This document shows, piece by piece, positions 18,836 to 26,527 of a stretch of DNA of 26,527 nt. This DNA is from Paramacrobiotus richtersi (Eukaryota; Tardigrada; Eutardigrada; Parachela; Macrobiotidae): contig JAQGAU010000538.1 in NCBI GenBank assembly GCA_034698045.1, positions 1 through 26,527 of the forward strand, given 5' to 3'. The notes under the pieces were generated by a model. It had not been told where the DNA came from, made no database searches, and was given only the letters and a program-made list of their open reading frames with translations. The position numbers and the translations under genes were made by a program. Every line of letters starts with the position of its first letter. Position 1 is the first letter of the stretch.

Positions 18836-20234
18836 TGAATACAGGTTCGTTAAACAAACGCATTTTCAAGATGTCTCAAACAAGGTTTCACTTCATTTCC
18901 CGTGACAATAACAACGAGAGATTTTAAAAACCTTTACTTCCATACCTGAAGAAATCTGCTTTTTGGACGTTCTGCATATATATTGCTTTATGCACCCTAG
19001 CAGTTTCTCCAGGCAGCTTTCCCTGGGGATTGCGCAACAAACCGGATGAGCCGCGCGCACACCTCGTTTGACAATTCATGATATTCTTCTATCCAAGAAT
19101 ATACATCCGGGCCCCAAACCGCAATACCGCATGCCGCTTCGTCAATTCTGGCTCCGCAGACGGGAGTCCAAACCCTAACGCCTGAACTTGTTGATCAAGG
19201 TACTGCCAAGATATTTCAGGTTGTTACGGTTACAGTTGCTCACAGGAAGTCTAACTATGATTAATGAATGGACTTTTCTTAGAATTTTTGAAACATTTTT
19301 GGACGTTCTAGTTGGATATGGGTGAATTTGTCCTGATTCGATTGAATCTTCATCATAGAATATTTCCTGTTTGTATGTAGCCGAATTTGCCCTAACCCGA
19401 ATAAAAGGTCGTAATGGGGTGGTTTTGTTCGCGCCAGGCAGTCAGTTTGTCCTTATCATATATCCGATTAATACTTGAACGACGTTCAACCGAGTTAATT
19501 TTAATGGGGTTTCCGGTTACGCACACGAAGCGCTCTTAGACTTTATCATCATCAGAAGAACAAAAAAAGCTGTCGTACCAAGTAACTCGGAAATGTTATT
19601 ACCGGTACTGGATAACTTGGGCAGACGCATACTTGCGGAGACATTCACGGCCATACCTACAGAAATCATGGAAATTATACGAGAACATTACTACTAATTT
19701 GCTTACTAAACGTGACAGAATCATTTTTACAGAAGCAGACTCGGAACAGCATTCTGACCTACACATTACTTCTTAAAGTGTACAAACTGTCTCTATTAAT
19801 TTATCCCGGTGAAAAAAAGGGTTTCGCAGGTCACAAAATAATATGGATGTTACTGAATCTAGCCAATTCAGTACTTCTTTGCAAGCAATAACTGTTGTGC
19901 TAACTGCATTTGGCATTTTACTGCGCTTTACTGAGCAAAATTCCATCTGGAATTCAGCAACGTTTAGAAAGATCTACAGCAAGTCAAGGTGGTAAGAACA
20001 AAAGGCGGTACGAGTAGTAATACATGGTTTTGGCGCAGACCGGCTGCGAATTATGAGCAATGGACAGAAAATGGGCACCAAGTGTCAGTCAATTAAACCG
20101 CCTTTGTAATTCATGTAAGTCGTGTTTAACACCGGGGTGGTTTGCTGTCTTTTACCAGGGTTTCGGCCGAGTACTGTTGAATGCAAAGGCATACGAAATG
20201 TGCGTAAATCCGTTGCAGAACCATTCCAATCGAG

Positions 20235-20555
20235 CTACTGCCGGGCGTTGGACGGCAGCATACGATACAGTTCACGAAAGCACAGAAAACTAACCATGTG
20301 ACCAAGCAACAAGTTCATCAGCAATAAATGTTGGAAACTTGGAAGTCTGTAATCAGCTGAGTAAAAGAATGCCTTAGTTGTCTTTCTAAGATACAGCATA
20401 ACACATGACCGCAGTAGCACAGTAACCGCAAATACGCTTAGTTTCGTGATACGTTTTCTCCGGTTACCGATACAAGGCTGAAACAATCGTAAAAACGATA
20501 CAACCATTCCGATTCCAGTAAAAAATGGAAGGCCAAGAGACGTAATGCTAAGCAT
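20235..20555 (-). pseudogene. Possible antisense relic of a different 7TM receptor
   Basis: The minus-strand frame of 106 residues has three hydrophobic segments with receptor-like spacing: LPFFTGIGMVVSFL (TM5-like, with Pro), then a basic loop RRKRITK, KLSVFAVTVLL (TM6-like), and LLLMNLLLGHMVSFLCF followed by RELYRML, recalling the end of TM7 and helix 8. The CWxP and NPxxY motifs are absent. The region matches 10200-10330 at the DNA level, but the frame is not preserved there. It may be a decayed receptor of another subfamily or a chance hydrophobic frame. Confidence 0.25.
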
Positions 20556-21339
20556 TTACTTTGTGAACTGGTTCCAGCTTTACGGTAGAAAACGCTTTCT
20601 CGATTAATACATACTTCGCTGTCTTCTCGTCCTGTCGAGTTGGTTGACACATCGACTGCTTGGATCACTCTCGGAAATACTTAGAAATTCTGTACTGCTA
20701 AACGGTCAAAAGTCAACAATACGTGACCCCTGAAAAGACAGCTGCACGCAGCAAAAGCCCTAACTGAAAGCTGAATGTGATCCCTGTTTTTACACACTTG
20801 TCGGAAAAAATCGTTTCTGACAATCATCCTTTATGCACAAGCATTTCTGTCACCTCCTGTGTAGGCGAACGGGCTGGAGCATTCGTCCAAAAAAGTCGCA
20901 TACAGCATAACAAAAGGGTAGTTTAGCAGACGCGTCATTTCATTGAGTTTTTTAGAAATCGAGAGAACAAAAACCTCAGTGGCAGATATGCATGCTAGTT
21001 TTGCCTAAAACTCTGGTTTGCCTGCACATCTTGGTTTACAGAACATGCATGCAGAGCGGCAGAAACAATTGTGCATAACTTGCAAGTTGCAGAAATGACT
21101 TTTGATGTCAACTAGGTATTGTTGTACTGTTGACTACTGTCAATTTGGTCGTAGGTACTAAGTAGCAATCATTATTGCTGCAGATGAAACCGGTCACTGT
21201 AAAGCATCAACCGTGGTGCGGTGAGCCTTTGTCATCTCTTCACTGATTTGCACCTGTTGTTGATTAAGAAAAACAGCTCGCGTTGAATTACCTGTGCTAA
21301 TTGCAGCTCAGTTGCAAGGTGACCTATTTTGAGATTACA

Positions 21340-21500
21340 ACGGAAATTATAAAATCTGTGTAACTAGTGAAACATGCCGCCAAAGGACTTGTCTAATCAC
21401 TGTCATTAAAAACAAAGATGAAATGTGCTGCAAGCCTGGAACACTTTCTTCCCGAGAATCACGCATGTAGGCACTAATTATTACCTGACAACCGCTGCAT
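21340..21500 (+). promoter_or_regulatory. Conserved upstream block, copy of R6
   Basis: It contains ACAACGGAAATTATAAAATC, CATGCCGCC (21373-21381), CTAATCACTGTCATTA and GAGAATCACGCATGTAG, followed at about 21520 by GCGCCGCACCGGTT. It is the best preserved version together with R5. Confidence 0.45.
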
Positions 21501-21572
21501 GCAGTTTTTCAGAAAATTTGCGCCGCACCGGTTGCAGTTTATTTTGAACTTCTATCGATGCATCACCGACCG

Positions 21573-21769
21573 TCCAAGTTTTGTTTTACTTAGATCAATC
21601 GTACATTTTAAACTGGCTGCTAACTAGGAATAATGGGCACGTATTTTCATGTCTGATAAATCTGTATCTGTTTTCTCAATCGGCCATCTATAATAATAAT
21701 ACGGAAATATACTTACTCACATCATTTGCCCACCATCCTCTCGCGCCGACCACAACGCCTCAGATCAAA
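21573..21769 (+). promoter_or_regulatory. Long leader block of R6
   Basis: It shares TTAGATCAATCGTACA, CTGCTAACTAGGAATAATGGGCAC and the C-rich end CCCACCATCCTCTCG with the R2, R4 and R7 leaders, ending AGATCAAAATGAGCAGC. Confidence 0.4.
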
Positions 21770-22836
21770 ATGAGCAGCGTAACGAACAGTAGTGCAGCCG
21801 TGATGGATGCGTCCACAACCTATATTAGCATGGCTTTCCTTGCAAACAGCACTGCAGCCGTGGCACACTGGAGCTTTTGGCCATATTAAATGCGATACTC
21901 TGTCCCTGCGTAATCATCCTTAACGGCCCAATCCTGCTTCTTTTCGTCACCAAAGGGTCTTTACATCAGCCTTTTAACATCTACTTAGCTAATCTTCTTA
22001 TAGCGAATCTATACTTCGATGTTCTCAGCACACCCTTCCAAATCGTTAAATCTCTCTACCGCCCGTGGTGGCTGGGATCCGTCGCCTGCACAATCCACCT
22101 ATACGGGAACTGGGTCGTCTCAGCAGCCACGGTTTACTCCCATCTCTTGATTACGCTTAATCGCATTTGGGCCGTCACATTTCCGCATTCGTATCGCAGG
22201 CATAATACCAACAAAATGTCTTGCATATTTTGCTTTTCTGCATAGGTTTTGGTCCACTGCCTGTGCCTCCCGCTTGTCATATTGGATGCTATGTATTACC
22301 GTCGACCAGAGGCATCGGGCTGCGCTTTGAACACCGACTCGTTAGCTGAGTTTTATTTAGCATATGAAGTCGTAAACTTCCTGTTGCCGAACTTTATCAT
22401 TATTGCAGCCTACCCGTATCTTTGGTGGATGAGCGTTCGGCGGAGGTTTCGTCGTGTCATTCGGCCGAACCCAAAGGACAATGTTAATACAACAGAACAA
22501 CGCCAGTCCACGCTGCACACACAGGGTACATCATCCTCCAATGTGGTTACACTGGCGACTCAGGGACCTTCCGGTGCGCGGCCTGTTGATAAAGAAAGCC
22601 ATCGCGTATTTACTGTTCTGACTTTTCTCACGATCAGTGTGACCGTCTGTTGGACCCCCATAAATATCCTGTTCACACTTGGAGGCTTTGGTTTGATTGA
22701 AATCGCTTACCAGTCGGCGTTATTTCGTGTGGCAGCTGTTCTGTTCGCCCTGCAGCCGGCGTTGGATCCGATACTTTTTGTGGCCACGTCGCCCGGTCTA
22801 CGGAAAGCGATTTTCGAGCTGTTTTGGTTTGTTTGA
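21770..22836 (+). pseudogene. Class A GPCR copy R6, frameshift and nonsense codon
   Basis: Two independent lesions are visible. One C is missing at about 21879-21882 (GGCCATATT where others read CGCCCATATT), which ends the first frame at 21887 before TM1. In the downstream frame, TAG at 22243-22245 replaces the TGG of the conserved TM4 tryptophan. All else is intact, including VNFLLPNF of TM5, CWTP of TM6 and DPILF of TM7, up to the TGA at 22834. TM2 shows IANLYFDV, with Asn at 2.50. Two lesions make sequencing error less likely than for R1 or R4. Confidence 0.88.
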
Positions 22837-23333
22837 TAAGAGATACAGTTTTTCTAATTGAACTCATTTTCAAACTGTCTCAAAGAAGATCTCACTGTAT
22901 GTCCAGAGTTAACGGGAACTGTCCACTGATCGGATAGATTCGCGGCAAGCCGTGTCGTATGACTACGCGGCACTTTATAGCAGTTTTTTAGTTACCTAGC
23001 TAACCATAGTGGAAACTTATCACACATAGGAAATTTTGATATCTTCAGTTTAAAAAAGATTAAAATTCAATAACTGGCTAGGGACGTCCAGGGGTGGTCG
23101 CCCCTACCGGTTTTCGCGTATACTGAACTCACTATGTGCAATATCGCAATTTCGTATGCGTGATAAGGTTCCCTTGCCATGCTGATAATTTAGAAATTTA
23201 GTAATGATTCCATTTCTAACAGGCTGAATTATGCGACGTTTTTTCTTAATTGTGCAATGCAAGCGTTGAAAGTTTATGCTCGTTGCTCACCGACAAGCCG
23301 CTACTGTAAAATCTCAGCCGGCGCCACATATAG

Positions 23334-23518
23334 ACAGAGCGCGCCAGAGTTCTTGTTCTGTCGTGGTCACTGGTCAAACATAGCGAGACTGAAACGTGGA
23401 AGCGCGCGTCTAACGTAAAGGTAGAGAAGCCCTCAGAGATTCCGGCTATTTCAGTCTCGCTATGGCCAGAGCAGTTTCCGTCTCCTGTGTCCATCGAAAG
23501 GACAGATGGGCGCTCTGT
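23334..23518. mobile_element. Inverted-repeat element in the R6-R7 spacer
   Basis: CATAGCGAGACTGAAA (23379-23394) and TTTCAGTCTCGCTATG (23449-23464) are perfect 16-base reverse complements. An outer pair, ACAGAGCGC (23334-23342) and GCGCTCTGT (23510-23518), is also perfect. The stretch is absent from the matching R5 flank, which fits insertion of a MITE-like element. Exact ends and a target duplication could not be fixed. Confidence 0.6.
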
Positions 23519-23959
23519 TAAGTAAACAGAACGGCTACCCGGAACTGTTTCGGCCACACATTTACATGTACCCATATATTTAGAATGGCTGCGCGCTATC
23601 ATACGCGTTGCCCAGATATGTATACCGGCATCGTGTCGATCCCAGCTTAGCTAGGCGTAAGCAGGTAAATCTCTGTTCGGAAAAGCGCCCTCCTTGAGCA
23701 CGATCACGATAATAATTTTGCATTTTAAAACAAAATTTTTTACTAATAAGCTGTTGGAAGCATAATGCAGATTAAAGACTGCTCTACAAGATAGGGCAAT
23801 AAAATCTTGGCGAATTTCCGGTGGACAGTTGGTCTTAATGGCAATAAGAGATTATAGGAACTTTAATACCATGCCGGCATAAAACCTAGTATGGTTAATT
23901 GTAATTTGCTTCTCGTATGTATTGCTTTGTGGTACACCGATTTCTGCTTAAGCCTTCTC

Positions 23960-24555
23960 CTATTAACTTTTCCAAGGGACTCCGCAACAGCCGAATTAAT
24001 GGCACGCGCACAGTTCGTTCGACAATTCGTACGTATAATTTTAGTATATTGCTGGATTTTCGCGGTCACAAACTGCAACACCGCATGCCGATTCATCAAT
24101 CCGTGCTGCGCGAACGCGAGTCCAAACTCCCACCCGCCTGAACTTTTTGACCAAGGCTCTGCTAAGGAATGTCAGGTTGTGACGGCTACGACCACTCAAC
24201 AAAGTCCAACTATAATTGATGAATAAACTTCTCTCGAAATTTTTGTAACATTTCTTTACGTTTTGACCGGATATGGATGAATTTGTCCTGAATCAATTAA
24301 AACGTCGTTATGGGAGATTTTCTGCTCGTATATAGATGCGTTTGCCCTAAACCGATTAAAAGATCATAAAGGGACAATTTTGTCCGCGGTTCAGGATTAC
24401 GCACACGAAGTGCTCTCTGATTCTATCATCATCAGAAGTACAAAAATGCTTGTCGTACTAATTAACTCGTAAATTTCGTTACCCGTACTGGACAACTCCC
24501 AATGAAACATTAACACATTGAACCTACAGGTTACCCGCCTTGACCATCATAATTA
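23960..24555. repeat. 3' flank repeat, copy after R6 (partner of 18990-19700)
   Basis: Shared words include CTGCAACACCGCATGCCG / CCGCAATACCGCATGCCG, GAGTCCAAAC, ATGGATGAATTTGTCCTGA, TACGCACACGAAG and CTATCATCATCAGAAG. This is noncoding as far as can be seen and shows that the R5 and R6 units were duplicated with at least 600 bases of downstream sequence. Confidence 0.7.
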
Positions 24556-25069
24556 CTATGTCTTGATGTACTGTACTACAGACGTGAAAGAAAAAATAGT
24601 TTATTCTGGCCCTTATACTTTATTCATAAGCACTTCTACCAACTTACTGGTTCGCCGATTCGTACGAAAATGTTACACGCAATACCATAAAAACGTAGTT
24701 AACCGTGCGCAGCAGTAAATTAATTTTTATGGAAATCTAAGAGAAATAGATATCTCAGTGGCAGAGATGCCTGCTTGCTTTTGTCAAAAACTCTAATAAG
24801 GCTGCGTACACCTTCATACACAGAACTTGCAAAATTAATGGTGCCTAAAGTGTACAAGTACAAAATGAAGTTCTGCAAAGTTCTGCTACCATAGCCATTA
24901 CTATACATACTAGCACTCATTGATACTACGACCGACTGTAGGCCGTTGCTATAAACCGCACCGCAACATTCCCATTTCTGCACTGATCTGTTGTCGCCTA
25001 ACATGGCCCGTGTTTAATTTAGTTATCTCATCTAAAATTAATACTAATTGCAATTCAAAGTGACCTATC

Positions 25070-25290
25070 ACAACGGAAATTAGAATGTCTGTACAGCCGG
25101 AGAACCATGCCGCAGAAGCATCGGTCTAATCCCTATCACTACTGCATAAGACCAGACAAAATTTGATTTCTTAGCAATTATTTCCTCGCGAGCGCCAAGC
25201 CAGCCGCTGCATGCAGCCACGGGCATTCCGCAGTGATTTCCAGCTAACTGCGTCACGAAGTCGACCGGAAATAATGCCTGAGAAAAATTC
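25070..25290 (+). promoter_or_regulatory. Conserved upstream block, copy of R7
   Basis: CACAACGGAAATTAGAATGTC, GTACAGCCGGAGAACCATGC with the core CATGCCGCA (25106-25114), and CCGCTGCATGCAGCCACG identify this as the R7 copy, more divergent than the R3, R5 and R6 copies. It ends near CTGCCTCAACGGTT. Confidence 0.4.
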
Positions 25291-25334
25291 TGCCTCAACG
25301 GTTATTTCTCATCTTCGACTTCAATTCTCTCGAA

Positions 25335-25514
25335 GCATGTCTTGTATCATAATCGAACACTGAGGACAGCGTCTTAACTATGAGTAATGGTCACATTGGC
25401 ATGTCGCACAGGTTTTCGTTATCTTGCCGCCCATAATTATAGAGAAATTTGCGAAAATATACCAGCATCAATTCCCCTCCCCTCTTTGCGCCCACGTCAA
25501 CGTCTCAAATCAAG
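25335..25514 (+). promoter_or_regulatory. Long leader block of R7
   Basis: It shares TTAACTATGAGTAATGG, TTGCCGCCCATAAT and CGTCTCAAATCAA(A/G)ATG with the R2 leader, in the same order and nearly the same spacing (about 180 bases to the start codon). Confidence 0.45.
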
Positions 25515-26527
25515 ATGAACAGCTTAACGAATGGTACTGCAACCGGCATGGCTGCGTTTACAAAAAATATCAGCATGGTTTCCTTTGTAAACAGCACTGC
25601 TACTCTGGCACACTGGAGCTATTCGCCCATACTAAGAACGATTCTCTTTCCCTGTGTGATGATCCTTAACGGCATAATCGCTTTGCTCTTCGTTACCGAC
25701 AGGAATCTTCACCGGCCTTTTAACATCTACCTAAGCAATCTTTTAATAGCCAATTTATGCGCGCATGTTCTCAGCACACCCTTCGAAATCATCAAAACTC
25801 TGTATCGCTCGTGGTGGCTGGGATACATCGCCTGCACTGTCAGCCTCTATGGGAACTGGGCCGTGATGCCAGCCGTGGCTTATTCCCATCTGTTAATTAC
25901 GGTCAATCGCAGTTGGGCCGTGACATTTCCGCATTCGTATCGGCGAAACAGTACCAAGAGAATGTCTTGCCTGCTGTGCTTTTCTTCATGGGTTTTTGTC
26001 CACTGCCTGGGCCTCCCGGCCGTCATATTGGATGCGGTATATTACCGTCTGCCAGCAGTTACGGGTTGCCGTCTGAACGTAGACTCCTTCCCTAATTATT
26101 ATTCAGCATATCAGATAATTACCCTGTTGCCGAATTTTATCATTATTGCAGCCTACCCGTATCTTTGGTGGATGAGCGGTCGCCGTCGGCTTCGGCTTCT
26201 TAGTAACATTCAGCCTGGGCGAAATGATAACGCTGACACAACAGACCAACGCCAATCCACACAGCGGACACAAGTAAGAACAGCGTCCAATGTGGTTACA
26301 GTGCCAACACCAGGTCCTTCCGGTGCACAGCGTATTGATAAAAACAGTCATCGCGCTTTTACTGTACTGACAATGCTCACCGTCTGTGTGGCCGTTTGCT
26401 GGACTCCGAAAAATATTTACTTCACACTGAGAAGCTATGGTTTCGCTGCTGATTTCGAGTCCGTGTTATTTCATGTGTCGTATGTTTTATTCAACCTACA
26501 GCCGGCGTTGGATCCGATGCTTTTTGT
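25515..26527 (+). CDS. Class A GPCR copy R7, open frame cut by the window end
   Basis: From the ATG in AATCAAGATGAAC the frame is open for 337 complete codons to the last base of the window, which falls inside TM7 just after DPMLF. Sequons lie at N6, N18 and N26. TM1 carries MILNG, TM2 LLIANLC (Asn at 2.50), TM3 ends VNRSWAV (Asn at 3.49, Arg 3.50 kept), TM5 has LLPNFIIIAAY and TM6 CWTP. One codon is missing before the TM5 proline relative to the paralogues. By comparison with R2 only about 16-20 codons should lie beyond the window. This is the most divergent copy, yet it has no lesion, so with R2 it is one of two candidate functional receptors. Being unterminated, it is easily missed by ORF calling. 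Confidence 0.88.
   Translation, partial: MNSLTNGTATGMAAFTKNISMVSFVNSTATLAHWSYSPILRTILFPCVMILNGIIALLFVTDRNLHRPFNIYLSNLLIANLCAHVLSTPFEIIKTLYRSWWLGYIACTVSLYGNWAVMPAVAYSHLLITVNRSWAVTFPHSYRRNSTKRMSCLLCFSSWVFVHCLGLPAVILDAVYYRLPAVTGCRLNVDSFPNYYSAYQIITLLPNFIIIAAYPYLWWMSGRRRLRLLSNIQPGRNDNADTTDQRQSTQRTQVRTASNVVTVPTPGPSGAQRIDKNSHRAFTVLTMLTVCVAVCWTPKNIYFTLRSYGFAADFESVLFHVSYVLFNLQPALDPMLF

Larger units (their letters stand above)
18836..21769. other. Spacer between R5 and R6
   Basis: This is the longest spacer of the array. The part 18990-19700 is the R5 3' flank and repeats after R6 (about 23960-24555). The part 20430-20665 matches 10200-10450, and 20690-21110 is the upstream unit shared with R3, R5 and R7. 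A 50-codon frame at 19843-19995 starts with ATG and has one hydrophobic stretch (LQAITVVLTAFGILL), a possible TM1-like relic. No intact gene is recognised. Confidence 0.45.
22837..25514. other. Spacer between R6 and R7
   Basis: No gene. The part 22990-23940 has no counterpart after R5 and contains an inverted-repeat element (23334-23518). The part 23960-24555 repeats the R5 3' flank, 24560-24860 is the upstream unit shared with R3, R5 and R6, and the conserved block and leader follow. Several overlapping frames of 70-118 residues on both strands lack recognisable domains. Confidence 0.45.

Noticed and set aside
23246..23602. A 118-residue minus-strand frame
   Set aside because: It spans the inverted-repeat element at 23334-23518, has no recognisable domain and is absent from the matching R5 flank.

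Overview
The window reads as nuclear DNA of an invertebrate animal. It holds seven-transmembrane receptors of the rhodopsin-like (class A) fold, a GT-AG spliced gene for a secreted or membrane CUB-like protein, and many short inverted-repeat elements, with no bacterial operon structure. The taxon cannot be fixed from the sequence alone. A tardigrade or another small ecdysozoan would fit a lineage-specific tandem GPCR expansion of this kind, but that is a weak guess.

Layout. Positions 1-100 are the right end of a foldback element whose complete copy lies at 13129-13770. Positions 1257-3091 hold a gene that single-ORF scanning misses: five exons with matching phases, encoding a signal peptide, a CUB-like domain, one membrane helix and a short tail. 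From about 3.5 kb to the window end runs a head-to-tail array of seven copies (R1-R7) of one intronless class A GPCR gene, all on the + strand, each with related upstream and downstream noncoding sequence. R2 (8129-9181) is intact. R7 (25515-26527) is open until the window cuts it. R1 has a 1-base frameshift, R4 one nonsense codon, R5 a 68-bp deletion, R6 a 1-base deletion plus a nonsense codon, and R3 is a 3' fragment joined to its own upstream block by a large deletion. Broken exons of a paralogue of the CUB-like gene flank R3 (9580-9935 and 11960-12268).

The spacers carry several non-autonomous elements: a foldback element with long terminal inverted repeats, a 552-bp insertion with a perfect 9-bp target duplication, a 242-bp gap-free palindrome, and smaller inverted-repeat elements, one inside an intron. 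Comparing units also reveals a microinversion, two leader architectures and a short conserved reading frame.

The receptors share unusual class A signatures: Asn at 2.50, Asn or Ile at 3.49, DPxxF in place of NPxxY, and almost no C-terminal tail. They look like a fast birth-and-death family. A chemosensory or peptide-sensing role is inference only. The lesions could be true pseudogenisation, segregating null alleles or, for the single-base changes, sequence errors.
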